Below are positions 36,631-46,481 of a stretch of DNA of 64,000 nt, in pieces. Under the pieces are notes generated by a model that saw only the letters and a program-made list of their open reading frames with translations, did not search any database and had not been told where the DNA came from. Origin of the DNA: CALOCN01 sp942491735 (GTDB taxonomy: Bacteria > Eisenbacteria > RBG-16-71-46 > JABDJR01). Numbering within the stretch: position 1 is the stretch's first letter; every line of letters starts with the position of its first letter. The translations under genes were made by a program, and so were the position numbers. The stretch is taken from the NCBI GenBank assembly GCA_942491735.1, contig CALOCN010000008.1, positions 248,001 to 312,000 on the forward strand. The letters are read 5' to 3'.

Positions 36631-37350
36631 CTAGTTGCCCTGGGCAGACTTGATCGCGCCCCAGGTGGTGGGCTCGACCGGAACCGAGTCACAACCGTCC
36701 ACCACGTGGGTGCCGGGAGTGGTCAGCGAAAGGATGAGCGGCAGCTCGGTGAGATCGTCGCCGGTCTCGAGCGAGTTGGCTCCACCAATGGTCCACTCGG
36801 CCGCCGTGAACGTGGTGTTCCCGGAGGTCACGGTGTTGTTGCGATAGGAATAGCCGTCGGTGTACTCCCAGACTTCGCCGGTGCCGTCGGTGCCGACCAC
36901 GCCGTAGATGTCGATGAGAGTGGCATCGCTGCCGTCACCGGTGGCGGCGCCAAGGAACAGAGCCAGGACGTCGTCGCCGTTGATGAAGGCGCCGAGGTCG
37001 AAGTTGTCCGGATCGAACCCGTAGGTGTCGTAGAACAGGCCGACGCCGGGGGAGTCACTGTTCTCGTAGGAGATGACATAGGACTCGCATGCGGCGAGGG
37101 TACCGGAAAGCACGGTGGAAGCGCCGCCGCCCAGGGTGGTGCTGCCGTTGCTGTAGTTGCCGATGGAGTAGAGCGAGAGGTCGACCGAACCGGGGCCCGA
37201 GTTGGTCAGCTCGACGAACTTGGGAAGACCGCCCGGAAGGGTGGCGTCAACGATCTCGGAAATGAACAGATCCGCGCTCGCGACGAGCGGGATGGATACC
37301 ACGGCCGCGGCGGCCATGGCGATAAGCGTAGACTTGCGTAGCAGTCTCAT
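36631..37350 (-). CDS. exported lamin-tail-like protein with C-terminal TTWGAIK motif
   Basis: 239 residues. Signal peptide (IAMAAAAVVSIPLVASA), then LFISEIVDATLPGGLPKFVELTNSGPGSVDLSLYSI, the start of an extracellular lamin-tail domain. It continues with Gly/Asp-rich strands and ends PVEPTTWGAIKSAQGN. That terminal motif recurs in the anchor-V-like protein and in a cassette protein. Function probably surface attachment or structural. AAGGAGGT site upstream of the ATG at 37350. Confidence 0.82.
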   Translation of the reverse strand: MRLLRKSTLIAMAAAAVVSIPLVASADLFISEIVDATLPGGLPKFVELTNSGPGSVDLSLYSIGNYSNGSTTLGGGASTVLSGTLAACESYVISYENSDSPGVGLFYDTYGFDPDNFDLGAFINGDDVLALFLGAATGDGSDATLIDIYGVVGTDGTGEVWEYTDGYSYRNNTVTSGNTTFTAAEWTIGGANSLETGDDLTELPLILSLTTPGTHVVDGCDSVPVEPTTWGAIKSAQGN

Positions 37351-37543
37351 GATGATCAGTACCTCCTTACGGCCAAGAGCGACCTGGCCGAGTTGCACGG
37401 TGGTTGGCGATATCGCGGTATAAGTGTAGCAGCCTTGCCGGGGCAAATCCCGTCTTGTCACCGAATTGTGCCAAAGCGGAAGGAGTGGATCGTGCCCAGG
37501 TTCACCACTTTCGCGGAAATTCTCCAGGGAAACCGGATACAGG

Positions 37544-37574
37544 GAGGGGTGGCCCCAGGTTGGGACCACCCCTC
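37544..37574 (-). terminator. hairpin at the end of the hflKC operon
   Basis: GAGGGGTGG (37544-37552) pairs with CCACCCCTC (37566-37574), 32 bases past the hflC stop. No T-run. Rest of 37351-37605 appears to be the lamin-tail gene's promoter region. Confidence 0.45.
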
Positions 37575-37605
37575 GACATCCGACTCCCTGGACTCCGTGG
37601 GTCGT

Positions 37606-38544
37606 CTAGGGCTGCTGGGAGCTCTTGAGCAGACGGTAGAACTCGCCGTCCGTGGAGAGGATGAGCCAACTGTCCTTGTCCAGGGTTCCCTCGTACGTCT
37701 CCATGGTCTTGATGAAGTCGTAGAACTCACGGGACATGGGAGAGCGGTCGTAGGCCATGGCGTAGATATCCGTGGCCTCGGCGTCCGCCCGTCCAATGAT
37801 GGACTGGGCCAGGCGATACGCACCCGACTGGATCTCCTTGAGGTCGCGCTCCTTTTCGCCGCTGATCCGCTGGGCTTCGCCCTCCCCTTCCGATCGGAAG
37901 CGATCGGCGATGCGGCGACGTTCGGCGATCATGCGCTCGTAGACCTTCTTGCGCACTTCCTCCACGTAGTTGATCCGCTTGAACTGGACGTCAAGGATCT
38001 CGATCCCCAGATCGCTGGTCCGGCTCTGTGCCGTGCTGAGAATCTCCTCCCGAATGACGTCCCGCCCGGAGCGGATGGTGGCCAGGATCACCACGTCTTC
38101 CTCGGCGGTGAACTCATCCTGCTCCGGTTGGCGATTGGAGGTTCGGATGACTTCCACCAGGTTGTGGTTTGCAATGGCGTTGCGCGTCTCGCCGTCCAGG
38201 ATGTCGTCCAGGCGGGCCTGGGCTCCCCGCTCGTCGCGCAATCGCTGGAAGAACAGGAGCGGATCCGAAATGCGCCACCGGGCGTAGGTGTCGACATAGA
38301 GGAACCGCTTGTCCTTGGTCGGGAGCTGATTGGCCGAGCCGTCCCACTCCAGGAAACGCCGGTCGAACCGGTGTACCCGTTGGATCATGGGAAGCTTGAA
38401 CTTGAGCCCCGGCGTGCTGACCGGGTCGCCCACCGGCTTTCCGAACTGGGTGATGATGGCCTGGTCGTACTCCTGCACGACGTACAGGGAGTTGGCCAGG
38501 AGGATGACGATGACGCCGATGAGAACGAGGATTCCGATACGCAT
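37606..38544 (-). CDS. hflC: HflC, FtsH protease modulator
   Basis: 312-residue membrane-anchored band-7/SPFH protein. One N-terminal helix (ILVLIGVIVILLANSLYVV), a periplasmic SPFH domain (YDQAIITQFGKPVGDP) and a coiled-coil-forming arm (RKKVYERMIAERRRIADRFRSEGEGEAQRISGEKER). HflC with HflK forms the ring complex that restrains FtsH proteolysis. The ATG at 38544 sits two bases past the hflK stop; a TTG at 38550 would overlap it. Confidence 0.95.
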   Translation of the reverse strand: MRIGILVLIGVIVILLANSLYVVQEYDQAIITQFGKPVGDPVSTPGLKFKLPMIQRVHRFDRRFLEWDGSANQLPTKDKRFLYVDTYARWRISDPLLFFQRLRDERGAQARLDDILDGETRNAIANHNLVEVIRTSNRQPEQDEFTAEEDVVILATIRSGRDVIREEILSTAQSRTSDLGIEILDVQFKRINYVEEVRKKVYERMIAERRRIADRFRSEGEGEAQRISGEKERDLKEIQSGAYRLAQSIIGRADAEATDIYAMAYDRSPMSREFYDFIKTMETYEGTLDKDSWLILSTDGEFYRLLKSSQQP

Positions 38545-38546
38545 GT

Positions 38547-39566
38547 TCAATTCCCCCCCCCAACCGGCGAGGATCCGCCCAGATTCAGGAGCGGCAGGAG
38601 TCCCCGGACATCGTCATCAATGATGATCTTGCGCGAGACCTTGGGGAGCACTTTCCCCATGGTTTCCAGATAGATCCGCTTGCGGGTCACCTCCGGGGCA
38701 GCCCGGTAGGCGTCGTAGATGGCCACGAACCTGGCCGAGTCACCGCGCGCTTCGTTGGTGCGCTGGAGGTAGTACCCGTTGGCCTGCTCGACCGTTTGCA
38801 GGGCCGAACCGCGGGCCTTGGGAATGACCTGGTTGTACTCGGCCTGGGCCTGGTTGATGAGCCGTTCCCGTTCCTGTTGGGCCTGGTTCACCTCGTTGAA
38901 CGCGGGCTTCACCGCGTCCGGCGGGTTCACGTCCTGGAGCACGACCTGCTCGATCTTGATGCCGGTCTCGTACTGGTCGGCCAGCGCCTGGAGCTGGACC
39001 TGAACGGCGTCGGCGATCTCCTGGCGGCCCACGGTGAGCACCTCGTTCACGGTGCGGTCCCCCACCACGCGACGCATCACCGCCTCGCTCATGGCGCGGA
39101 AGGTCTCCCGCACGTTCCGCACCCTGAAGAGGAAGAAATACGGGTCGGCAATCCGGTACTGGACCACCCACTCGACCTCGCCCACGTTGAGATCCCCGGT
39201 GAGCATGAGGGATTCGTCCTCGAAGCCCCGCTCCGAGAACTGGCTGCGAACACCGGCCGAGATGGTCCGGAAGCCGAACTCCTCCTTGAGCTGGCGCTGG
39301 ACCGGCACCTTGGTCACGGTCTCGATCCCGAAAGGGATCTTGAACTGGAGCCCCGGATCGGTGCTGCGGATGTATTTGCCGAACCGGAGCACGATCCCGG
39401 TCTGCTCGGGGCCAACGGTGTAGAACCCGGTCAGAACGACGGTTAGGGCGACCACGGCGAGGATGAGTCCTCGAAGGGCCCCACCCGGGATATTGGGTAG
39501 CTTGAACTGGGGGAGCTTGATCTCCCCGGGGGGGCCGTCTCCCCCTCCAAAACCTCCTTGGCGCAT
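38547..39566 (-). CDS. hflK: HflK, FtsH protease modulator
   Basis: 339-residue partner of HflC. A short glycine-rich N-terminus, a membrane helix (GLILAVVALTVVLTGFYTV), an SPFH domain (GPEQTGIVLRFGKYIRSTDPGLQFKIP) and an Ala/Gln-rich coiled coil (QAQQERERLINQAQAEYNQVIP). ATG at 39566 follows AGGAGA at good spacing; the 15-residue upstream extension is not family-like. First gene of the hflKC operon; divergent from the amidohydrolase operon. Confidence 0.95.
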   Translation of the reverse strand: MRQGGFGGGDGPPGEIKLPQFKLPNIPGGALRGLILAVVALTVVLTGFYTVGPEQTGIVLRFGKYIRSTDPGLQFKIPFGIETVTKVPVQRQLKEEFGFRTISAGVRSQFSERGFEDESLMLTGDLNVGEVEWVVQYRIADPYFFLFRVRNVRETFRAMSEAVMRRVVGDRTVNEVLTVGRQEIADAVQVQLQALADQYETGIKIEQVVLQDVNPPDAVKPAFNEVNQAQQERERLINQAQAEYNQVIPKARGSALQTVEQANGYYLQRTNEARGDSARFVAIYDAYRAAPEVTRKRIYLETMGKVLPKVSRKIIIDDDVRGLLPLLNLGGSSPVGGGN

Positions 39567-39851
39567 TGGGCGCTCTCCTTTCTTCACCAACGTTTCATTG
39601 GATTGCACCATGATAGGAAGGCTGCGGCCCCCTGAACAGGGGCTCCGGTATCCCGGCGGGTTTCATTGATTCACCCCCCCCAATCCGCTAGTCTTGCCCC
39701 GTTCCTCGAAGCTTCATCCTGCATAGGAGTTGCGCTCTTTTCGCCCCCCGGCTCTGCCCGTCGAGCTTTTGACGATCCGGGGTGCCCCGATACCCCTCGG
39801 CGAGCCCGCCTCCACGTCTCTCGACCCGTTTTTCCGAGGAGAAACATCATC

Positions 39852-41474
39852 ATGCCCAAGTACCTGCGGGGCCTATTGGCCTGTGTCGCCGGTCTCGGGA
39901 TTGCGCTCCCCGTCCAGGCCCAGGGTCCCGTCAACACCCCTCGTGTTCACGCCTTGACCAACGTACGGATCGTGCAGTCCCCCGGCGTCGTCATCGAAAA
40001 CGGCACCGTGGTCATCCGGGATGGAATCATCGAGGCGGTCGGCGCCTCGGTGGCCATCCCCCCCGATGCCCGCGTGTGGGAACACGACAGCCTGACCGTC
40101 TACGCCGGGCTCATCGACCTCGCCATGCAGGTGGATCCGCCCAAGACGGACGACGACAGCGAGGTGGATGACCTGGGCCACGAGCTCGGGGTGGTCCATT
40201 CCGATTACAGCACCGCCGAGGCGCTCAACCTCAAGTCCTCGGACGCGGAAGCGCGCCGGGGCCAGGGGATCCTGTCCGCCCGGTTGCTCCCCAACAAGGG
40301 CGTGTTCCGGGGCGAGTCGGCTTTGGTCAACCTGGGCGACGGCGACCTGTCCGAGAACCTGCTCAAGTCGCGGTGCGGCCAGGTCATGGCCTACTCGACA
40401 TCCGGCGGGAACGGGGATGACTCGTACCCCAACTCCAAGATGGGTGCGGTGGCGGTGATGCGTCAGGTCCTCTACGACGCCCAGTGGTACGACCAGGCCC
40501 AGACCGTGTACGCGGCCTCCCCGCGTGGGAAGCAGCGCCCCGAGGCCAATGCGGCCTTCGCGGCCCTGGTGCCCGCGGTCAAGGGAACGGACGAGATCAT
40601 TTTCGTGACCGGGAACGTTCTGGATCTCCTGCGCGCCGGCGAGATGGGCAAGGAGTTCAACCTGAAGTTCGAGTACGTGGGCAGCGGCGAGGAGTACAAG
40701 CGGCTGGACGACATCAAGCCGTACACGTCCTCGATCGTGGTTCCGGTCAATTTCCCCAAGGCGCCCTCGGTGGATGATCCGGGACAGGCACTGGGCGTGA
40801 CCACGGCGACCCTGCGGCACTGGGACGAGGCGCCCGCCAATGCGGCGCGGGTGCACGAGGCCGGCTACACCCTGGCCCTGACCGCGGACGGGCTCAAGGA
40901 CGTGGGATCGTTCCGCAAGAACGTGGGCAAGGCGATCGAGGCCGGTTTGCCGGCCGACGAGGCCCTGGCATCGCTGACCGTGGTCCCGGCCCGGATGCTG
41001 GGCGTGGACGACCGGATCGGCACGGTGGAGAAGGGCAAGATCGCCAACATCGTGGTGACCGACGGCGACCTGTTCGACGAGAAGACGAAGGTCCGCGAGG
41101 TGTGGGTCGACGGTGCGCGGTATGAGCTGGAAGAGGTCAAGCCGCCCCAAGGGGACCCGCGTGGCACCTGGGAGGTGGTGGCGGAGGCCGGCGACGGCTC
41201 GCAGTACCCCAGCACCCTGGTCATCACCGGGGAGATCGGCTCGATCAGCGCCGTTCTCAAGATGATGGGTCAGGAGTTCCCGGTGGAAGCCACCCAATCC
41301 GGCGCCACCGTGAAGGTGTCCTTCAGCTCCCAACCCCTGGGAATGCCCGGCACGATCACCATGAACTTCGAAATGAAGGGTGACAAGGCCACGGGATCCG
41401 GAGAGAGCCCCATGGGCGGGTTCGCCCTCACCGCGACCCGTACCTCCAAGCCCGAAGGAGGGACCGTCCGATGA
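39852..41474 (+). CDS. exported amidohydrolase-family protein lacking HxH metal ligands
   Basis: 540 residues. Signal peptide (LLACVAGLGIALPVQAQG), small N-terminal beta domain (HALTNVRIVQSPGVVIENGTVVIRDGIIEAVG), a TIM-barrel region and the C-terminal amidohydrolase tail LGVDDRIGTVEKGKIANIVVTDGDLFD. Where active enzymes have P-G-[LI]-[IV]-D-x-H-x-H, this has AGLIDLAMQV, so metal binding is probably lost. An extra C-terminal beta domain (about 420-540) follows. First of three overlapping genes; ATG at 39852 with GAGGAG. Confidence 0.85.
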   Translation: MPKYLRGLLACVAGLGIALPVQAQGPVNTPRVHALTNVRIVQSPGVVIENGTVVIRDGIIEAVGASVAIPPDARVWEHDSLTVYAGLIDLAMQVDPPKTDDDSEVDDLGHELGVVHSDYSTAEALNLKSSDAEARRGQGILSARLLPNKGVFRGESALVNLGDGDLSENLLKSRCGQVMAYSTSGGNGDDSYPNSKMGAVAVMRQVLYDAQWYDQAQTVYAASPRGKQRPEANAAFAALVPAVKGTDEIIFVTGNVLDLLRAGEMGKEFNLKFEYVGSGEEYKRLDDIKPYTSSIVVPVNFPKAPSVDDPGQALGVTTATLRHWDEAPANAARVHEAGYTLALTADGLKDVGSFRKNVGKAIEAGLPADEALASLTVVPARMLGVDDRIGTVEKGKIANIVVTDGDLFDEKTKVREVWVDGARYELEEVKPPQGDPRGTWEVVAEAGDGSQYPSTLVITGEIGSISAVLKMMGQEFPVEATQSGATVKVSFSSQPLGMPGTITMNFEMKGDKATGSGESPMGGFALTATRTSKPEGGTVR

Positions 41475-42958
41475 CGGCCAAGACGATTCGACGCATGACC
41501 GGTTTCCTTGCCGCGTCCCTGCTCACCCCCGCGCTGGCCCTGGCCGGCACCGCGGCGGGCGAGGCCGAGGCGTGGCGGGTGGAGCGGCCCGAGCAGCCCG
41601 AAGTGGTGGTGGTGCGCAACGCCACCATCTGGACCTCGGGACCCGACGGTAACCTGGAGAACGCGGACCTGTTGATCCGCCGCGGGAAGATCGAGCGGGT
41701 GGGGGCAGGGATTGCCGTGCCTCCCAACGCCACGGTGATCGACGCCGCGGGTAAGCATGTGACGCCGGGCCTCATTGACCCCCACAGCCACTCGTTCGTG
41801 GTGGGGGGCGTCAACGAGGGGAGCAACAACGTCACCGCGGAAGTGCGGATCCAGGACGTGATCAACTCCGAGGCGGTACACATGTATCGCCAGCTCGCCG
41901 GTGGGCTGACCGTGGCCAACGTACTGCACGGCTCGGCCAACGCGATTGGCGGGCAGTCCTGCGTGATGAAGCTCAAGTACGGCGAGAACCCCGAAGACCT
42001 CAAGATGGAGAGCGCGGTTCCCGGAATCAAGTTCGCCCTGGGAGAGAATCCCAAGCAGTCGAACTGGGGTGACAAGTACACCAGCCGCTATCCCCAGACC
42101 CGTTCCGGGGTGGAGCAGCTCATTCGCGAGCGGTTCCTGGCCGCGGTGGACTACATGGCCAAGTGGGATCGCTGGAACAGCGGTTCCAAGAACGGCATTC
42201 CTCCCCGCAAGGACCTGCAGCTGGAAACGATCGCCGAGATCATCCGTGGCGAACGGCTCATCCACAGCCACTCCTACCGGGCCGACGAGATCCTCATGCT
42301 CATGCGGCTCATGGAGGAGTTCGGGGTGACGGTGGGGACCTTCCAGCACGTGCTGGAGGGGTACAAGGTGGCCGACGAGTTGGCCAAGCATGGCGCCGGG
42401 GCGTCCACGTTCAGTGACTGGTGGGCCTACAAGTTCGAGGTGATCGACGCCATTCCCTACAACGGGGCGATCATGTGGGATCGCGGCGTGAACGTGACCT
42501 ACAACTCGGACTCCTCGGACCTGGCCCGGCGCATGAACCTGGAGGCGGCCAAGGCGGTCAAGTACGGCGGCGTGCCCCAGGACGAGGCGCTCAAGTTCGT
42601 GACCCTCAACGCGGCGGTCCAGTTCCGGATCGACGACCGGGTGGGGTCGCTGGAGAAGGGCAAGGACGCGGACTTCGTCATCTGGAGCGGGAATCCCCTC
42701 TCGGTGTACTCGGTGGCCGAGCAGACCTGGATCGAAGGGCGCAAGTACTTCGACCGGGAAGAGGACCTGGCCCACCGGGAAGTCCTGATGGCCGAACGGC
42801 AGGCGTTGATCGACAAGATCCAGGCCGACGGCAAGGATGGCGACAAGAAGGACGGCGAAGAAGGGCCCACCGCGGATGTCGCGGTGACGCCGGACTATCT
42901 GATGGATTCGGGTGAGCACGGCGTGTGCACCTGCTTCCTCCATGGGGAGGATCACTAA
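41471..42958 (+). CDS. exported amidohydrolase with intact metal site
   Basis: 495 residues, overlapping the previous stop by ATGA. Signal peptide (LAASLLTPALALAG). Metal ligands are present: VTPGLIDPHSHS (HxH), LIHSHSYRAD, FQHVLEGYK and NVTYNSDSSD. The C-terminal tail FRIDDRVGSLEKGKDADFVIWSGNPLS is the family end. This is the only member of the trio with the full metal set, so it is the likely catalyst. A lysine/aspartate-rich linker and a final CTCF lie at its end. Substrate not evident; imidazolonepropionase-like proteins act on cyclic amides. Confidence 0.9.
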   Translation: MTAKTIRRMTGFLAASLLTPALALAGTAAGEAEAWRVERPEQPEVVVVRNATIWTSGPDGNLENADLLIRRGKIERVGAGIAVPPNATVIDAAGKHVTPGLIDPHSHSFVVGGVNEGSNNVTAEVRIQDVINSEAVHMYRQLAGGLTVANVLHGSANAIGGQSCVMKLKYGENPEDLKMESAVPGIKFALGENPKQSNWGDKYTSRYPQTRSGVEQLIRERFLAAVDYMAKWDRWNSGSKNGIPPRKDLQLETIAEIIRGERLIHSHSYRADEILMLMRLMEEFGVTVGTFQHVLEGYKVADELAKHGAGASTFSDWWAYKFEVIDAIPYNGAIMWDRGVNVTYNSDSSDLARRMNLEAAKAVKYGGVPQDEALKFVTLNAAVQFRIDDRVGSLEKGKDADFVIWSGNPLSVYSVAEQTWIEGRKYFDREEDLAHREVLMAERQALIDKIQADGKDGDKKDGEEGPTADVAVTPDYLMDSGEHGVCTCFLHGEDH

Positions 42959-44286
42959 TGCGCGCACACAAGCTGATCTGCCTGATGACCGCGGCGGGGT
43001 TGGCCTTGGCCGGGGCTGCCTTTGCCGAGACCGTCGCCCTGGTGGGCGGGACCATTCACCCGGTGAGTGGCGATGTGATCCAGACCGGCACCGTGGTGTT
43101 CACCGACGGGAAGATCACCGCGGTGGGGGCCAACGTCGAGGTGCCGGCCGGCGCCCGGCAGGTGGATGTGAGCGGAGAGCATGTCTACCCGGGGATGATC
43201 GCCGCGAACACGGTGTTGGGCCTGGTCGAGGTGAGCAGTGTCCGGGGGACGCGCGACATGGCGGAGGTGGGCAACATCAACGCCAACTCGCGAGCCATGG
43301 TCGCCCTCAATGCCGACTCCTGGCTCATTCCGGTGGCCCGGGCCAACGGGATTCTCACCGTGCTCACCGCCACCACGGGTGGCGTGGTGAGCGGGACCAG
43401 CGCGATCTGGAACCTGGACGGCTGGAACTGGGAAGAGATGACCCTGGTTCCGGATGCGGGGCTGCACATCCGCTGGCCCAGCATGGTGACCTCGTCCGGC
43501 TGGTGGGTGACCAAGTCCGAGGAGGAGCAGAAGAAGGATCGCGAGAAGAAGTTGAAGGAACTCAAGGAGGCCTTCGACGATGCGCGTGCCTACATGAAGG
43601 CCCGCGAAGCGATGGCCAACGGCGGCGCCCACCAGCCGGTGGACGTGCGTTGGGAAGCCATGATCCCGGCGCTCAAGGGGGAGATGAAGCTGTTCATCCA
43701 CGCCGACGAGTACCAGCAGATCGATTCCGCGATCAAGTTCGCCGACGAGGAAGGGTTCGAGGACGTGGTGATCGTGGGAGGCATGGACTCGTGGCGACTG
43801 GCCGATGAGCTGGCGGCGGCCAACATTCCCGTGGTGCTGGAGAGTGCCAACGGTCTCCCCCGGCGCAACTGGGAGGCCTATGACGAGGCGTTCACGGTGG
43901 CCCGGAAGCTCCACGAGGCGGGTGTCCTGTTCTGCTTCTCCATGGGGGGAAGCCGGGGGGATGCCGGGCACATGCGCAGCATGCCCTACCAGGCCGGTCA
44001 CGCCGCGGCGTTTGGCCTTCCCAAGGAGGAGGCGCTCAAGGGACTGACCCTGAACGCGGCCAGAATCCTTGGGGTGGATGACCGTTTGGGTTCGATCGAG
44101 GTGGGCAAGGACGCCAACCTCATCGTGACCGACGGCGACCCGGTCGAGATCATGACCCACATCAACATGGCCTTCATTGGCGGGGCGGATGTGACCATGG
44201 AGTCCCGGCACACCGGGTTGTTCGACAAGTACCGCAACCGTCCGCGGACGGACGGCAAGGAGTCGCGCCTGACCGACGCCTACTAG
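42958..44286 (+). CDS. exported amidohydrolase-family protein lacking HxH metal ligands
   Basis: 442 residues starting at the ATG that overlaps the previous TAA by one base. Signal peptide ending AAFAE. N-terminal VALVGGTIHPVSGDVIQTGTVVFTDGKITAVG and C-terminal LGVDDRLGSIEVGKDANLIVTDGDP are amidohydrolase hallmarks, but the metal motif position reads VYPGMIAANTVLG. A charged coiled-coil insert (KSEEEQKKDREKKLKELKEA) may mediate assembly with its partners. Third gene of the operon, then a terminator. Confidence 0.85.
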   Translation: MRAHKLICLMTAAGLALAGAAFAETVALVGGTIHPVSGDVIQTGTVVFTDGKITAVGANVEVPAGARQVDVSGEHVYPGMIAANTVLGLVEVSSVRGTRDMAEVGNINANSRAMVALNADSWLIPVARANGILTVLTATTGGVVSGTSAIWNLDGWNWEEMTLVPDAGLHIRWPSMVTSSGWWVTKSEEEQKKDREKKLKELKEAFDDARAYMKAREAMANGGAHQPVDVRWEAMIPALKGEMKLFIHADEYQQIDSAIKFADEEGFEDVVIVGGMDSWRLADELAAANIPVVLESANGLPRRNWEAYDEAFTVARKLHEAGVLFCFSMGGSRGDAGHMRSMPYQAGHAAAFGLPKEEALKGLTLNAARILGVDDRLGSIEVGKDANLIVTDGDPVEIMTHINMAFIGGADVTMESRHTGLFDKYRNRPRTDGKESRLTDAY

Positions 44287-44310
44287 AGGCGTTGATTGGA
44301 TTGCGTTCGG

Positions 44311-44340
44311 GAAGGCGGTCTCCGTTGGGGGCCGCCTTTC
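44311..44340 (+). terminator. terminator of the amidohydrolase operon
   Basis: GAAGGCGG (44311-44318) pairs with CCGCCTTTC (44332-44340), then CTGTTTCTTT. It lies 25 bases past the last amidohydrolase stop. Confidence 0.7.
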
Positions 44341-44354
44341 CTGTTTCTTTGGTT

Positions 44355-44360
44355 TAGACT
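44355..44360 (+). promoter_or_regulatory. -10 element of a probable leaderless promoter
   Basis: TAGACT, six bases before the ATG at 44367, with no Shine-Dalgarno. It lies just beyond the amidohydrolase terminator. Confidence 0.45.
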
Positions 44361-44366
44361 TCGGTG

Positions 44367-46481
44367 ATGCCTACCCCCTCCCCCGCGTCCCGGCCGCTGG
44401 TTCTGATCGCCGTGCTGGTCCTGGTGGCCGGGGTGACCGCGACGGTTCATTGGCCGGTGCTCTCGGCCCAGGCGCTATCCCTGGACGACGCCCAGTTCCT
44501 CACCGAGAACGAGCTCATCCAGAATCCGGGATGGGAATCCGCGCAGCGGTTCTTCGGCGAGGTCCTGGAGCCAAGTACGGTAGGCGGCTACTACCTGCCG
44601 TTGGCCATGAACTCCCTCATGCTGGACTACGCGCTGGGGGGGCGCCCGGACGACCTCACCGTGTTCCATCGCACCAGCCTGATTCTGCATGTGCTCAACA
44701 CGTGCCTGGTGGTGGTGCTGTTGTGGTTGTTGTTCGGCAACCTGTGGGTGGGGGCGCTGATCGGGATGCTCTTTGGTGCCCACCCGCTGACCGTGGAGCC
44801 CATGATCTGGGTGGGCGAGCGCAAGACGCTCTTGGCGACCCTGTTTGCCTTTGTCGGGCTCGTGCTCTACGTGCGGCACGTGGGGGGGAGGGGCCGGCGC
44901 TATCTGGTGGGGGCGGTCGTTGCCTACGCACTCTCGTTGCTGTCCAAGCCGACCGCCACCGCGTTGCCGTTGTTGCTGGTGCTGCTCGACGTGTGGCCGT
45001 TGCGAAGGTTTGGGCGACCGGCACTGCTGGAGAAGATCCCGTTTCTTGTGGTGGGGGCGGTTTCGGCGGCGATCACGCTGATCTCGCACAGCCGTTCCGC
45101 GGAGCTGGGTCTGGCCGAGGATCCCTCCCCCATCCAGGTCGTGCTCATGGCCAGCCGGAACCTGGTCTTCTACCTGGGCAAGATCGTTTGGCCGGGCGAG
45201 TTGAGTTCGTACTACTACATCGCGGAGCCGCTACGGATCGGGGACCCGGCGGTGTTGGCGGGGGTGATTGGGGTTGTGGTGCTGGGGGCGGCAGCGGCGC
45301 TGACGTTCCGCAGGACTCCGGCGTTGTTTGTGGGGCTGGGGATCTTTGCCCTGGGGCTCGCTCCCACCCTGGGTTTCGTGCGCTACAGCTGGGTGCTGGT
45401 GTCCGACAAGTACGTCTACTTTCCGGTGGTGGGCTTGCTGATCCTCTTGGCCTGGGGATTGGTCGGGTTGTTGCGGCGTTCACCGGGGTGGATGCGGGTG
45501 GTCTTGGGGTTGGTGGTGGTGGTCTTGGTGGTGGGCGAGGCACGCGGGGTGCGGGCGTACCAGGAGAAGTGGTCGGATAGCGAGACGTTGTTTCGGCACA
45601 TGGTGGAGACCGCGCCACAGGCGGCGCGGGCGCATGACATGTACGGCAACGTGCTCCTGGAGCAGGGTCGCACGGAGGAAGCGGTGGCGGAGTACGAACG
45701 GGCGGCGGCGTTGGACCCCGGGTATTCCTCGGCCTGGTCCAACCTGGGGACGGTGCGGTTTGCCGCGGGAGACCTGCCCGGGGCGATGGTGTTGTGGCGA
45801 CGGGCGGTCGCGGCAGATGAGCGCTCGGCCGATGCCCTGACCAATCTGGCCATTGGGCTGGCGCGTCGGGGGGAAATGGAAGCGGCGATCGACACCTTTG
45901 GGGTCGCGCTAAGGCTCAAGCCGAAGCACCCGTATGCCCTGAACAACCTGGGGATGGAGTTGTACCGGCTGGGGCGCGTCGGCGAGGCCACCGCGCTGTT
46001 CGCACGGGCGGTGAAGCACAAGACCAACTACGCGGACGCGCGGGTGAACCTGGGGATCGCCTTGTCGGCCCAGGGGCGGCCGCGGGAAGCGGTGGCGCAA
46101 TTCCAAGCGGCGTTGGAGTACGGGGCGAATCCGGGGCAGGTGAACGCGAGCCTCGCCGGGGCGCTCCTGCAGGCCGATCGGATCCCGGAGGCGGCCGTCG
46201 TGTTCGAGGAGGCGATTCGGGCGCAACCCCGCGACCCACGCCTGCGCAACAACTACGCGCTGGTGCTCTCCAGGATGGGGCGGACCGAGGATGCGTTGGG
46301 TCAGGCGCGGGCCGCGGTGCAGTTGGACTCCACCTATGTGGATGCGCGGCTCAACACCGGGTTTCTGCTGGAAACGACCGGGGATGTGGAAGGGGCGCGG
46401 GCGCAGTACGAGGCGATCCTGGGGTTGCAGCCGGACCATGTGCCGGCGCGGGAACGGTTGAATCGTCTGGGGCGGCCATGA
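44367..46481 (+). CDS. multi-pass membrane protein with TPR domain (TMTC-like)
   Basis: 704 residues. The first about 410 form 9-10 membrane helices with an early luminal/periplasmic loop (SLDDAQFLTENELIQNPGW) and FGAHPLTVEPMIWVGERKTLLATLF, features of the TMTC/DUF1736 type that use dolichyl- or polyprenyl-mannose. The last about 280 are TPR repeats (ARAHDMYGNVLLEQGRTEEAVAEYERAAALDPG and onward). In eukaryotes such proteins O-mannosylate cadherins; the bacterial role is unknown. Start ATG at 44367 lies six bases behind a -10 element. The acetyltransferase gene overlaps its stop. Confidence 0.85.
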   Translation: MPTPSPASRPLVLIAVLVLVAGVTATVHWPVLSAQALSLDDAQFLTENELIQNPGWESAQRFFGEVLEPSTVGGYYLPLAMNSLMLDYALGGRPDDLTVFHRTSLILHVLNTCLVVVLLWLLFGNLWVGALIGMLFGAHPLTVEPMIWVGERKTLLATLFAFVGLVLYVRHVGGRGRRYLVGAVVAYALSLLSKPTATALPLLLVLLDVWPLRRFGRPALLEKIPFLVVGAVSAAITLISHSRSAELGLAEDPSPIQVVLMASRNLVFYLGKIVWPGELSSYYYIAEPLRIGDPAVLAGVIGVVVLGAAAALTFRRTPALFVGLGIFALGLAPTLGFVRYSWVLVSDKYVYFPVVGLLILLAWGLVGLLRRSPGWMRVVLGLVVVVLVVGEARGVRAYQEKWSDSETLFRHMVETAPQAARAHDMYGNVLLEQGRTEEAVAEYERAAALDPGYSSAWSNLGTVRFAAGDLPGAMVLWRRAVAADERSADALTNLAIGLARRGEMEAAIDTFGVALRLKPKHPYALNNLGMELYRLGRVGEATALFARAVKHKTNYADARVNLGIALSAQGRPREAVAQFQAALEYGANPGQVNASLAGALLQADRIPEAAVVFEEAIRAQPRDPRLRNNYALVLSRMGRTEDALGQARAAVQLDSTYVDARLNTGFLLETTGDVEGARAQYEAILGLQPDHVPARERLNRLGRP

